Source: Streptomyces uncialis (GTDB lineage Bacteria; Actinomycetota; Actinomycetes; Streptomycetales; Streptomycetaceae). From it: 64,000 nt of DNA. The stretch covers positions 620,001 through 684,000 of the forward strand of contig NZ_LFBV01000004.1 in assembly GCF_001905345.1 (NCBI RefSeq). The letters run 5' to 3'. A model generated the notes under the pieces. It did not search any database, was not told the DNA's origin, and saw only the letters and a list, made by a program, of their open reading frames with translations. A program made the translations under genes and the position numbers. This document shows, piece by piece, positions 34,066-42,675 of this stretch (position 1 is the first letter of the stretch; each line of letters begins with the position of its first letter).

Positions 34066-34632
34066 ATGGACGAACAGTTGCGCACCGTGACGGATCGCTT
34101 ACGGAAGGAGTCCGGCGCGTCCGACGAGTTCCAGCGGATCGCGGACACCCGGGACCCGGAGGCGCTCGCCGCCGTACTGACCGCCGCGGGCCACCCGCTC
34201 TGGGCCCGTGAACTGGCCGCCTTCCGGCTCGGCACCGCGGGGGACCGCCGCGCCTTCGAGGCCCTGGTGCTGCTCCTCAACCACCGTGACCCGGCCCGCG
34301 GCGCCGCCGCCGCGACCGCGCTGGCCCGGCTCGCCGACCCCCGCACGGCCCGCGCCGCCGCCGCGCTCGCCACCAACGAGCTGCGCGCCGCGTACGCGCT
34401 CCACCCCGTACGCCTGCTGGTCGAGTTGCGCGCCCCCGAGTCCGCGCCCGCGCTGATCACCGCGCTGGAACGCCGTCTGACCACCCACGATCCGTATCAC
34501 CGGCTCGCCCTGGCCTGCGTGGAGGGACTGGGCGAGCTGGGCGACCCCCGGGCCCGCCCGGTGCTGCGGGCGGCCGGTGCCCACCCGGGGCTGGCGGAAG
34601 CGGCAGGGCGCGCGCTCTCCCGGCTGGCGTAG
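34066..34632 (+). CDS. HEAT-repeat protein
   Basis: 188 residues of alpha-helical HEAT/PBS-lyase-type repeats (LWARELAAFRLGTAGDRRAF, PARGAAAATALARLADPRTA, HRLALACVEGLGELGDPRAR). Such solenoids bind proteins; no catalytic residues are visible. The ATG at 34066 opens just after the repeat array. It is convergent with the RidA gene 42 bp downstream. Confidence 0.82.
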   Translation: MDEQLRTVTDRLRKESGASDEFQRIADTRDPEALAAVLTAAGHPLWARELAAFRLGTAGDRRAFEALVLLLNHRDPARGAAAATALARLADPRTARAAAALATNELRAAYALHPVRLLVELRAPESAPALITALERRLTTHDPYHRLALACVEGLGELGDPRARPVLRAAGAHPGLAEAAGRALSRLA

Positions 34633-34674
34633 CGGCCGGGTCGCGCGGGACGGGGGACGGGCCGCCGGCACCCG

Positions 34675-35085
34675 TCAGCGGCCGTCCTCCGGAACGATCG
34701 CGTACGCCTCGATCTCCATCAGGAACTCCGGACCCACCAGCGCACCGACCTGGACGGCCGAACTCGCGGGCAGCCGGGCCGGGTCGAGGAAGTCGCCGCG
34801 TACCTCCCGTACGGCGGCCAGATTCCTGATGTCCGTGACGAAGTACGTCAGCTTGACCACGTCGTCGAAGCCCGCGCCCGCAGCCGCGAGACAGCGGCCG
34901 AGGTTGGTGAAGACCTGCCGGGCCTGGGCCGCCGGGTCACCGGCGCCGACGAGCTTCCCGTCCTCGTCCAGGGCGAGCTGCCCGGAGATCGCGACGAAGC
35001 GGCCGGTGCCGAGGACCACATGGGTGTAGGCGGTGGCGGGGAAGACCCCGTCGGGCGCGGGAACATGGGTGAGATGGCTGCTCAT
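34675..35085 (-). CDS. RidA/YjgF-family protein
   Basis: A 136-residue trimeric-fold RidA homologue (VVLGTGRFVAISGQLALDEDG, ARQVFTNLGRCLAAAGAGFDDVVKLTYFVTD, EIEAYAIVP). Canonical RidA uses an Arg in a R-V-E-I/E-I-E-A-x-A motif to bind enamines; here the last motif reads LMEIEAYAI. Some relatives hydrolyse reactive imines, others are unknown. ATG 35085 has GAGG 9 bp upstream; ATG 35094 is also possible. Confidence 0.87.
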   Translation of the reverse strand: MSSHLTHVPAPDGVFPATAYTHVVLGTGRFVAISGQLALDEDGKLVGAGDPAAQARQVFTNLGRCLAAAGAGFDDVVKLTYFVTDIRNLAAVREVRGDFLDPARLPASSAVQVGALVGPEFLMEIEAYAIVPEDGR

Positions 35086-35222
35086 GGCACCCATCCTCGC
35101 CCACGGCCCCGTCTTCGCCCAGGGCCACCTTCCCCACCCCCCCACGGCCTCACCGGTGGCCGCGGGGGCCGGGCTCCTCGCGGAACCCGGCCCCTGCCCC
35201 CGTGGCCGTCCGCCCGCTCCGG

Positions 35223-36800
35223 TCAGCCGCCGAAGGCGAGCGTGCCGTGCGGGGACATGCTCCGGCCGGTGGCGACCCGGCCGCGGGGGAACGGCCGGGG
35301 CTCGGGGAGCCGGTCGCACACCGCGTCGGGACCCGGACCCGTACCGCTCGGCACCTGGCCCGTCGCGAGATAGTCGGTCAGATACCGGTCGAGACAGTCG
35401 TTCCCGCTCAGCGTCACCCCGTGGTTCCCGCCGCCCCGCTCCACCACCAGCCGGGAGCCGCGCAGCTTGTCCCGGGTGGCCACCGCGCCCTCGTAGGGGG
35501 TCGCGGCGTCCTCCGTCGCCTGGAACAGCAGCACCGGCGGCAGCTTGCCGTTCGAGACATTGGGCGGGGTCAGCGGCGCGGTGGGCCAGAACGCGCAGGG
35601 GGCGTTGAACCAGGCGTTGTTCCAGGTGGAGAACGGTGCCTTCGCGTGGACGCGCCGGTTGTCGGCCCGCCAGTCGTCCAGGTCGCGCGGCCACCAGGAG
35701 TCCCGGCACTGCACCGCCGTGTAGACGCTGTAGCCGTTGCCGTCGTCGGAGGCGCCGAACGTCTCGTACGCGCTGACCAGCGCCTGCTCGTCCCGCTCGG
35801 TGGCGTACGCGGCGAACGCCTCGGCGAGGTGCGGCCAGTAGCCGTCGGCGTAGGCGCCGGGCAGGAATGTGTCCTCCAGCTCCGCCCCGCCGACCGTGCC
35901 GCCCGCCGGGTCCCGGGTCACGGCCGCGCGCATCGCGTACCACCGCTCCTCGACCCGGGCGGGGTCGGTGCCGAGGCCGTACGCCTCGTCATGACGTGCG
36001 ACCCAGGCCAGGAACGCCTGGTGCCGGGAGTGGAAGGCGTGGTCCTGGCGCAGATTGGACTCGTACCAGACGCCGTTCGGGTCGACGACCGAGTCGAGGA
36101 CCATCCGGCGCACCCGGTGCGGATACAGCTTGCCGTACACCGCGCCGAGGTAGGTGCCGTACGAGTAGCCGAGGAAATTGATCTGCCGGGCGCCGAGCGC
36201 GGCGCGGATCGCGTCCATGTCCCGGACCGTGCTCACGGTGTCGATGTACGGGAGCACGTCAGCGTACTTCTCACCGCAGGCCCGTGCGAAGTCGCGCGCC
36301 CGCTCGATGTTGTCCCGCTCGATCGCGTCGGTGGTGGGCACGCTGGGCGGGCGTACCGGGTCGGCGTGGCCCGGCAGACAGTCCAGCGCGGGGGTGCTCC
36401 GGCCGACCCCGCGCGGATCGAAGCCGATCACGTCGTACTGCGCGGCCACCTCCTTCGGCAGCGCCCCCGCGACGAACCGGGCGAGCCCGAGACCGCTGCC
36501 GCCGGGGCCGCCCGGATTCACCAGGAGCGGCCCCTGGGAGATCCGGGCGGTGTGCGGGACGCGGTTCAGGGCGAGGGTGATCCGTCTGCCGTCGGGGCGG
36601 TCGTGGTCCAGCGGCACCTTGAGCGAGGCGCACTGGAGGGTCGGCCGGGCCTCCGTGGCGCACGGCTTCCACACCGGCGCCGCCGCCGGGCGCGCGGTGT
36701 CCACGGGTACGGCGTCGGCGGTCGCGGGCCGCGGCACGGCCGTGATCATCCCGGCCACCGCCGCGGCGGCACCGCACAGCGCCGCTGCGCGTTTCTTCAT
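35223..36800 (-). CDS. Secreted alpha/beta hydrolase, tripeptidyl-aminopeptidase-like
   Basis: 525 residues with a clear signal peptide (MKKRAAALCGAAAAVAGMITA). The catalytic Ser is in GYSYGTYLG, the Asp in TEDAATP and the His in GGGNHGVTL. The C-terminal TAP-like extension and paired Cys (PLDC/ARAC, QCRDSWW, NDCLDR) fit the Streptomyces SlpD/E and tripeptidyl aminopeptidase family. It probably removes short N-terminal peptides from extracellular proteins. GGAGG precedes the ATG by 5 bp. Confidence 0.9.
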   Translation of the reverse strand: MKKRAAALCGAAAAVAGMITAVPRPATADAVPVDTARPAAAPVWKPCATEARPTLQCASLKVPLDHDRPDGRRITLALNRVPHTARISQGPLLVNPGGPGGSGLGLARFVAGALPKEVAAQYDVIGFDPRGVGRSTPALDCLPGHADPVRPPSVPTTDAIERDNIERARDFARACGEKYADVLPYIDTVSTVRDMDAIRAALGARQINFLGYSYGTYLGAVYGKLYPHRVRRMVLDSVVDPNGVWYESNLRQDHAFHSRHQAFLAWVARHDEAYGLGTDPARVEERWYAMRAAVTRDPAGGTVGGAELEDTFLPGAYADGYWPHLAEAFAAYATERDEQALVSAYETFGASDDGNGYSVYTAVQCRDSWWPRDLDDWRADNRRVHAKAPFSTWNNAWFNAPCAFWPTAPLTPPNVSNGKLPPVLLFQATEDAATPYEGAVATRDKLRGSRLVVERGGGNHGVTLSGNDCLDRYLTDYLATGQVPSGTGPGPDAVCDRLPEPRPFPRGRVATGRSMSPHGTLAFGG

Positions 36801-36972
36801 GGGGCCTCCGTCAGGAACGGGTACGGGGCCGTGGGCCCACGACCCCCGCGCGGCATCGTCGCCGAAGGGCCGTCCACGAGGGCCGGTTCGGCACCCGTGT
36901 TGACGTATCCGACCCGATCGGGTGGGGCCGTCCACCGGGGACGGAGTCAGGAGGCCGCCGCGCGGCCGGTGC

Positions 36973-38016
36973 TCAGAGCAGGGTGAGCTGGGTCGGGCCG
37001 GGTTCCGGTCGGGCGGCGGGCCCGGGCGGCGGCCCGGCACGGTGACCGGTGCCCGCGCCGCTCGGGCCGATGCCGAACTCCTCGGCCAGTTCATGGACCT
37101 GGCGGGTGATCCGCCGCTGGTACCACTTCGGGGCGTACGAGCCCTCCGCGTAGAGCCGTTCGTAGCGTCCCACCAGCCCCGGGTGGTGATGGGCGAGCCA
37201 GGCCATGAACCACTCGCGCGCGCCCGGCCGCAGATGCAGTACCAGCGGGGTCACGGAGGTCGCCCCGGCCTCGGCGACTGCCCGGACCGTCTCCCGCAGT
37301 TGCTCGGGGCGGTCTCCGAGGAAGGGCACCACCGGGGCCATCAGCACCCCGCAGCCGATGCCGTGCGAGCCGAGGGCGCGGACCACGTCCAGCCGCCGGT
37401 GCGGGGCGGGTGTGCCCGGTTCCAGGGTCCGCCACAGGGCGGGGTCGGTGAAGCCGACGGACACCGAGACGCCGACCCGGGTCACCTCGGCGGCCTGGCG
37501 CAGCAGATCGAGGTCGCGCAGGATCAGGGTGCCCTTGGTGAGGATCGAGAAGGGGTTCGCGTGGTCGCGCAGCGCCGCGAGGATGCCCGGCATCAACCTG
37601 TACCGGCCCTCGGCGCGCTGATAGCAATCCACATTGGTGCCCATCGCCACATGCTCGCCCTGCCAGCGGCGCGAGCCGAGCTGGCGCCGCAGCAGCTCCG
37701 GCGCGTTCACCTTCACGACGATCTGGCTGTCGAAGCCGAGACCGGTGTCGAGGTCCAGATAGCTGTGCGACTTGCGGGCGAAACAGTAGACGCAGGCGTG
37801 GGTGCACCCGCGGTATGGGTTCACCGTCCACTCGAACGGCAGCCGGGAGGCACCCGGCACCCGGTTCAGGATCGACCGGGCGTGTATCTCGTGGAAGGTG
37901 ACCCCGCGGAACTCCGGGGAGTCGAACGTCCTGGTGGTGACCGAGTCCGCGTCGAACAGGGCGGGGGCGGGATCCGGTCGGTCACCGGGCCCGGTGGTGA
38001 GGTTCTCCCAGCGCAT
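36973..38016 (-). CDS. Rv2578c-like radical SAM protein with LexA-type box
   Basis: A 347-residue radical SAM protein with the [4Fe-4S] motif CTHACVYC (CxxxCxxC) in a spore-photoproduct-lyase-like context (NPYRGCTHACVYCFARKSH). The opening MRWENL and the overall plan match the actinobacterial Rv2578c family. The reaction is unknown. AGGAG lies 7 bp before the ATG. A GAAC-ACAT-GTTC box 33 bp upstream of the start suggests SOS control, which together with the fold points to a DNA-damage role. That is inference. Confidence 0.87.
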   Translation of the reverse strand: MRWENLTTGPGDRPDPAPALFDADSVTTRTFDSPEFRGVTFHEIHARSILNRVPGASRLPFEWTVNPYRGCTHACVYCFARKSHSYLDLDTGLGFDSQIVVKVNAPELLRRQLGSRRWQGEHVAMGTNVDCYQRAEGRYRLMPGILAALRDHANPFSILTKGTLILRDLDLLRQAAEVTRVGVSVSVGFTDPALWRTLEPGTPAPHRRLDVVRALGSHGIGCGVLMAPVVPFLGDRPEQLRETVRAVAEAGATSVTPLVLHLRPGAREWFMAWLAHHHPGLVGRYERLYAEGSYAPKWYQRRITRQVHELAEEFGIGPSGAGTGHRAGPPPGPAARPEPGPTQLTLL

Positions 38017-38048
38017 GACGTCTCCTCGGTAGCACTGGGTACAGAATA

Positions 38049-38060
38049 GAACACATGTTC
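38049..38060 (-). promoter_or_regulatory. LexA/SOS-type box upstream of the radical SAM gene
   Basis: GAACACATGTTC fits the actinobacterial SOS core GAAC-RYRY-GTTC exactly. The outer TCG/CGA bases are not conserved (TA on the left, CC on the right). It lies 33 bp from the start codon. Confidence 0.6.
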
Positions 38061-38226
38061 CCTTGATCGTGCGAACCGGACCCGGCGAGTCCCCGGCGGC
38101 CGGGCCGGGCGGACCGGGGGCCGGGTAACGGTGTGACGTGAACCATGACCCCGATTTGGGGGGCCGAGCACCGGGGTGGTTGGCTTTCCGCGGACCGTTG
38201 TAAGAACAAGCCTTGGAGGAAGTGCA

Positions 38227-38691
38227 ATGGCGCAGGTCGAGGCCACCACGGAGCGGATCATCGCGGCGAACCCCGACGACGTCTTCGACGCGCTGGCGGA
38301 TTACTCCGGCACCCGCGCGAAGCTGCTGCCCGAGCACTTCAGCGAGTACGAGGTGCGCGAGGGCGGCGACGGCGAGGGCACGCTCGTCCACTGGCGGCTC
38401 CAGGCCACCAGCAAGCGGGTCCGAGACTGTCTGCTGGAGGTCACCGAGCCCAACAGCGGGGAGCTGAGCAACGGCGAACTCGTCGAGAAGGACCGCAACT
38501 CCTCCATGGTCACCACCTGGCGGGTCAGGCCCGACGAGGAGGGCAAGGCCAGGGTCACCGTCACCTCCACCTGGCAGGGCGCGACGGGTATCGGCGGCTT
38601 CTTCGAGCGGACCTTCGCTCCCAAGGGCCTCGCCCGGATCTACGACCTGGTGCTCGACCGGCTCGCCACGGAGATGGAGAACAAGGCGTAG
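38227..38691 (+). CDS. SRPBCC-fold protein
   Basis: A 154-residue START/polyketide-cyclase-like protein (TTERIIAANPDDVFDALADY, VTVTSTWQGATGIGGFFERTF, LDRLATEMENKA). These helix-grip folds bind hydrophobic ligands. No catalytic assignment is possible. GGAGGA precedes the ATG by 9 bp. It is divergent from the radical SAM gene and convergent with the MarR gene. Confidence 0.85.
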   Translation: MAQVEATTERIIAANPDDVFDALADYSGTRAKLLPEHFSEYEVREGGDGEGTLVHWRLQATSKRVRDCLLEVTEPNSGELSNGELVEKDRNSSMVTTWRVRPDEEGKARVTVTSTWQGATGIGGFFERTFAPKGLARIYDLVLDRLATEMENKA

Positions 38692-38785
38692 CAAGGAGGC
38701 GCCGCCACCGTCCGACGGCGGTGAGCGCCGCGCTGACCGCTCCGGGTGGCCGCGCCCGTCCGCCCCGCTGCCCGTGACGATCCTC

Positions 38786-38824
38786 CGGCCGCCGGCCTCG
38801 CCCGTTCCGGGCGGGCGGCGGCCG
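38786..38824. terminator. Bidirectional terminator hairpin between SRPBCC and MarR genes
   Basis: An outer 8-bp stem CGGCCGCC/GGCGGCCG and an inner CGCCCG/CGGGCG stem with a TTC loop form a long imperfect hairpin in the convergent gap. Confidence 0.6.
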
Positions 38825-38883
38825 TTCGCCGTGCCCGCCCGTGTCCGTCGCCCGGAGTGGGAGGGGTGGTCCCGGCGGTCGTC

Positions 38884-39381
38884 TCAGCGGGGTACGTCCC
38901 CGAGGCCGGTCAGCAGCTCCCGCAGCAGATCCGCCAGCCGCCCCTGGTCAGGTCCGGAGAGGCCGGTGAGAAGCCGGGCCTCGTTGGCGACATGCCCTTC
39001 CAGGGCGGCCTCGACGGTCCGGTGGCCCTCCTCGGTGAGGGTGATCAGCAGACTCCGGCGGTTGTCCGGGTCGGTCTCCCGGGTGACCAGCTCCCTGGCG
39101 ACCAGCCGGTTGAGACGGTTGGTCATCGCCCCCGACGTGATCATCGACGCCGCGCTGAGCGCACCCGCGGTGAGGCGGTACGGGGACCCCGAGCGCAGCA
39201 GGGTCGCCAGGATGTCGAACTCCCACAGTTGCAGCCCGTGCGTGGCGAAGTAGTCGGCCAGCTCGCGTTCGAGCAGCCGGGCCGCGCGTTGGACGCGCCC
39301 CACGACGCCCATCGGTGAGGCGTCGAGGCCGGGCTTCTCGGTCCGCCACTGCTCCAGTACCCGGTCCACGTTGTCGCCCAT
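38884..39381 (-). CDS. MarR-family regulator
   Basis: A 165-residue winged-helix protein. LQLWEFDILATLLRSG, the recognition-helix region ASMITSGAMTNRLNRLV and the wing VTRETDPDNRRSLLITLTEEG are typical of MarR. It is divergent from an NAD(P)-binding oxidoreductase, and the shared 135-bp gap holds a striking pair of operator-like sites. It probably represses itself and the oxidoreductase until a small aromatic or redox signal is bound. Confidence 0.93.
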   Translation of the reverse strand: MGDNVDRVLEQWRTEKPGLDASPMGVVGRVQRAARLLERELADYFATHGLQLWEFDILATLLRSGSPYRLTAGALSAASMITSGAMTNRLNRLVARELVTRETDPDNRRSLLITLTEEGHRTVEAALEGHVANEARLLTGLSGPDQGRLADLLRELLTGLGDVPR

Positions 39382-39400
39382 ACGCCACCCCTTCCCTTGA

Positions 39401-39479
39401 TTGCTTTACGTTGAACTGTTTGACGTGAAGGTAGCAGGGTCGTAGTCTCCTTTGCGTCGAACAGTTCAACGTCAAGCAA
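39401..39479. promoter_or_regulatory. Double MarR operator: 26-bp inverted arms
   Basis: The arm at 39401-39426 and the arm at 39454-39479 are reverse complements at 23 of 26 positions, 27 bp apart. Each arm is itself pseudo-palindromic around AACTGTT (ACGT-N2-AAC-N-GTT-N2-ACGT), fitting one MarR dimer per arm. Both promoters must lie within or beside this block. Confidence 0.8.
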
Positions 39480-39516
39480 TTCCGGGCGGGGAGCCCGGAC
39501 AGGGGAGGGGAACGCC

Positions 39517-40161
39517 ATGCGCATCACCGTCTTCGGGGCCGCGGGCAACGCGGGGAGCCGGATCGTCAACGAGGCGCTGGGCCGGGGGCACGAGGTCACC
39601 GCCGTGGTGCGGGACGCGGCGAGGTTCGCGGGACTGCCCGCCCTGGCCGGTCACCGGGTCGGGGACGCGGCCGACCCGGAGGACGTGCGGCGCCTCGCGG
39701 CCGGGCAGGACGTCGTGATCACCGCGACACGTCCGCCCCGGGGACGGGAACATGAACTCGCCTCGGCGGCACGCGGGTTGCTCGCGGGACTCGCGGGCAG
39801 CGGGGTGCGGCTGCTCGTCGTCGGCGGGGCGGGCAGTCTGACCGTGCCGGGCTCCGGCGGCCGGCTGCTGGTGGACGACCCGGCCTATGTCCCCGCCGGG
39901 TGGCGTGACATCGCGCTCGGCGGCGTCGGGCAGCTGGACGTCTTCCGGGCGGAGGAGGAGGTCGACTGGGCGTATGTGAGTCCGCCCGCGGTCCTGGAGC
40001 CCGGGACACGGACCGGGCGGTACCGGCTCGGCCGGGACGAGTTGCTCGTCGGGGCCGACGGGACGTCGATGATCTCCATGGAGGATCTCGCGGTGGCACT
40101 GGTCGACGAGGCCGAGGCGGGGAGATTCCGGCGGGAGAGGTTCACGGTGGTCACGGCGTGA
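39517..40161 (+). CDS. NAD(P)H-binding (NmrA/SDR-like) oxidoreductase
   Basis: A 214-residue atypical short-chain dehydrogenase. The N-terminal GAAGNAGSRIVNEAL is the Rossmann Gly-motif and DVVITATRPP follows strand beta-4. No YxxxK motif is present, as in NmrA-like and BVR-B-like proteins. GGGGAGGGG precedes the ATG. It is controlled, by layout, by the divergent MarR protein. Substrate unknown; quinone or flavin reductases are the usual relatives. Confidence 0.87.
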   Translation: MRITVFGAAGNAGSRIVNEALGRGHEVTAVVRDAARFAGLPALAGHRVGDAADPEDVRRLAAGQDVVITATRPPRGREHELASAARGLLAGLAGSGVRLLVVGGAGSLTVPGSGGRLLVDDPAYVPAGWRDIALGGVGQLDVFRAEEEVDWAYVSPPAVLEPGTRTGRYRLGRDELLVGADGTSMISMEDLAVALVDEAEAGRFRRERFTVVTA

Positions 40162-40279
40162 CCGCGCCGGGCTCCGGGCCCGCCCCTGTGCCGGTCCTCG
40201 CGTGGGTGTACGGGGTTCCCCCCGCGCCCCGGGGTCGTCATGTGCTGCCGCACTCGTCCGTGTTGGGGTGTGCGTGGCT

Positions 40280-40324
40280 CGGGGTGAACGGGCCGCGGCG
40301 CGTGGCCGGGGCCCGTTCACCCCG
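40280..40324. terminator. Strong bidirectional terminator
   Basis: A perfect 15-bp stem CGGGGTGAACGGGCC/GGCCCGTTCACCCCG with a 15-nt loop lies between the convergent oxidoreductase and phytase-like genes. Confidence 0.8.
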
Positions 40325-40353
40325 TTCTCAGTGGGGTGGCCGCTACCGGCCGC

Positions 40354-41514
40354 TCATCGGACGGCGAGTGCGACGAACCGGGTGACCTCCTCCGGGGAGA
40401 AGTTGTCGTCGCTGACCAGCAGCAGGGTGCGTTCGCCGTTCGGCAGGGTCGGACCCCAGGTCATGCCCTCGGTGTTCTCGATGGTGGACACGCCCAGGTC
40501 ATGGAAGTCCGCGACCAGCTTCTTGCGCATCGGTACGACGGGCCGCCCGGCGAGGGAGTCCACGCTCCGCACATCGGTCGCGCCCCGCGTGGTGGCGTCG
40601 AAGACACGGATCTTGTAGCCCGACCCCGCCACCCAGGTGCGTTCGAGGACGAGATAGCGGCCGGGGTCCCCGGGGAACGCGAGGATCGCGGGCACGCCGG
40701 TGTCCGGGGCCCACGGGCTCGACGGGTCGGACTCGGCGAAGATCTTCTCCAGCGGATAGGCGAACTGGCCCAGCACCGCGCCCCGTCGGCTCTGCTGGGT
40801 GACGCGGATCAGGGCGCCGGTGTCCAGGGTGGGCTCCGGGCCGTCCTGGAGCAGCGGACCCTCGACGGCGCTGGTCAGTACGGTGCTTCCCGCGCCGAAC
40901 GTGATCGCCTCCACCGCCTTGTTCCGCCGCGGGCCCCGCTCGCCGGTGGTGAACGCGTAGTTGGACGGCAGGGCCAACCGGCCGCGGTGGGCACCGGAGC
41001 GGTTGGCGAACTGCACCGACGGCTGGACCAGCGGGGCACCCGCCGCACTCGGCCGATCGCCCTCCTGCGCCCACCAGTACCGGCAGCTCAGCGGGTCGAC
41101 ACGCACCTCCTCCGGGTCCACGGCCTTGCCGTCGCCCGCGCTCGGCGGCGGGTAGACCGTCCCGTCCGGCTGACGGAACGGACGGGTGCCCGTGAAGTCG
41201 ACGGAGCGCACCCCGGTGCCGTCCACCTTGATCCGGGCGGTGTAGAAGCGCGCGGGCTGGAGGTTCGAGCGGTCGTCGCTGACCATGACGTACTCGCCCG
41301 TGCACGGGTCGCGGTCGATGCCGGACAGTCCGCCGACCGTCGTGTCACGGAAGGCGAGTTTGTGGGGGACGGTCGCCTCGCCCAGCAGCCGGGCCTTCGC
41401 ACCGATGGGGGCGCGGGCGGCCGTGTCGCCCGACTGGGCCGCCACCGCGGGGGTCATCGTCGTGGCCAGCGCGAGGGCGGCGGCGCACGCTCGGCGGATC
41501 AAGGGAGATTTCAT
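40354..41514 (-). CDS. Secreted esterase/phytase-like beta-propeller protein
   Basis: A 386-residue protein with a signal peptide (MKSPLIRRACAAALALATTM, then AVAAQS). The phytase-like family motifs are GGLSGIDRDPCTGEYVMVSDDR, NKAVEAITF and ENTEGMTWGP. Relatives are annotated esterase-like activity of phytase; true phytase residues are not evident. It is probably extracellular. The ribosome-binding site is weak, and no operon partner is seen. Confidence 0.85.
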   Translation of the reverse strand: MKSPLIRRACAAALALATTMTPAVAAQSGDTAARAPIGAKARLLGEATVPHKLAFRDTTVGGLSGIDRDPCTGEYVMVSDDRSNLQPARFYTARIKVDGTGVRSVDFTGTRPFRQPDGTVYPPPSAGDGKAVDPEEVRVDPLSCRYWWAQEGDRPSAAGAPLVQPSVQFANRSGAHRGRLALPSNYAFTTGERGPRRNKAVEAITFGAGSTVLTSAVEGPLLQDGPEPTLDTGALIRVTQQSRRGAVLGQFAYPLEKIFAESDPSSPWAPDTGVPAILAFPGDPGRYLVLERTWVAGSGYKIRVFDATTRGATDVRSVDSLAGRPVVPMRKKLVADFHDLGVSTIENTEGMTWGPTLPNGERTLLLVSDDNFSPEEVTRFVALAVR

Positions 41515-41841
41515 GCAGTCGATCTTGGCCTGGCGGATGTAGGAGGCGCAGTCACCCATACGTGTGACGCGGCGTGGGTTTCGTGCGGTTCCCTGTGCGA
41601 TCGGCAGCTGATGCCGTGTTTGTTCCGGACGCGGCACCTACGGCCGGGCGTTCGCGGGGAGGAGCGCCCCCGGAGGGCGCCGGGAGCCGCCCGGAACCCG
41701 CCGGTACCCGCACCGGGCCGGGTCGGCCCACATGGAGCACCGGCCGCAGGACCGGACCGGTGAACCCGGCAGTCGGCTCCTGGCCCACCCGCGCCCCGGC
41801 GCGTACCGTGACAGCCAGTGGCGAGCAGGGAGGAGCCGGGC
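41515..41841. other. Intergenic region without recognised features
   Basis: 327 bp between the divergent phytase-like and M55 peptidase genes. It should contain both promoters. I see a GGGAGGAG ribosome-binding site at its right end (41828-41835) but no convincing promoter hexamers or repeats. Confidence 0.5.
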
Positions 41842-42675
41842 TTGAAGATCCTCATCAGCGCCGACATGGAGGGCGCCACCGGAGTGACCTGGCCCGCCGA
41901 CGTGCTGCCCGGCACCCCCGAGTGGCAGCGCTGCCGCTCGATGTTCACCTCCGACGTGAACGCCGCCGCGCTCGGCTTCCTCGACGGCGGAGCCGACTCC
42001 GTCCTCGTCAACGAGGCCCACTGGACCATGCGCAACCTGCTCCTCGAACAGCTCGACGAACGCGTCGAGATGATCACGGGGCGGCACAAGACGCTGTCGA
42101 TGGTCGAGGGCGTCCAGCACGGTGACATCGACGGCATCGCCTTCGTCGGCTACCACACCGGAGCCGGGATGGAAGGCGTCCTCGCGCACACCTATCTCGC
42201 CAACTCCCTCACCGGCGTCTGGCTCAACGGCGCCCGCGCCAGCGAGGGGCTGCTCAACGCGACGGTCGTCGCCGAGTACGGCGTGCCCGTCGTCCTCGTC
42301 ACCGGGGACGACCTCACCTGCGAGGACGCCCTCGGCTACGCTCCCGGCGCGGTCAAGGTCGCCGTCAAGGACCATGTCTCGCGGTACGCAGCCACCTGCC
42401 GCACCCCCGCCCGCACCGCCTCCGCCATCCGGTCCGCGGCGAAGGAGGCGACGGCCCTCGCGGAGCGCCACGCCCCGGTGTCCGACGGCCCGTTCACGGT
42501 CGAGATGGAGTTCGACGCGGAACATCTCGTCCTCGCGTGCACCGTCGTGCCCGGGGTGGCCCGCACCGGTGAACGCCGTGCCGCCTACACCAGCGGCACC
42601 ATGTACGACGGCATCCGCACCTTCAAGGCGGTCACCACGATCGTCTCGTCCGCGGTGGAGGAACAGTATGGGTGA
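41842..42675 (+). CDS. M55-family D-aminopeptidase (DppA-like)
   Basis: A 277-residue zinc D-aminopeptidase. With a TTG start at 41842 the ligands fall at Asp8, Glu10, His60, His105 and Glu135, matching DppA almost residue for residue, and His116 is the catalytic-site His. GGGAGGAG lies 6 bp before this TTG; a GTG at 41818 would put that site inside the gene. DppA releases D-amino acids from D-Ala-containing peptides. It overlaps the M20 peptidase gene by 8 nt. Confidence 0.9.
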   Translation: MKILISADMEGATGVTWPADVLPGTPEWQRCRSMFTSDVNAAALGFLDGGADSVLVNEAHWTMRNLLLEQLDERVEMITGRHKTLSMVEGVQHGDIDGIAFVGYHTGAGMEGVLAHTYLANSLTGVWLNGARASEGLLNATVVAEYGVPVVLVTGDDLTCEDALGYAPGAVKVAVKDHVSRYAATCRTPARTASAIRSAAKEATALAERHAPVSDGPFTVEMEFDAEHLVLACTVVPGVARTGERRAAYTSGTMYDGIRTFKAVTTIVSSAVEEQYG

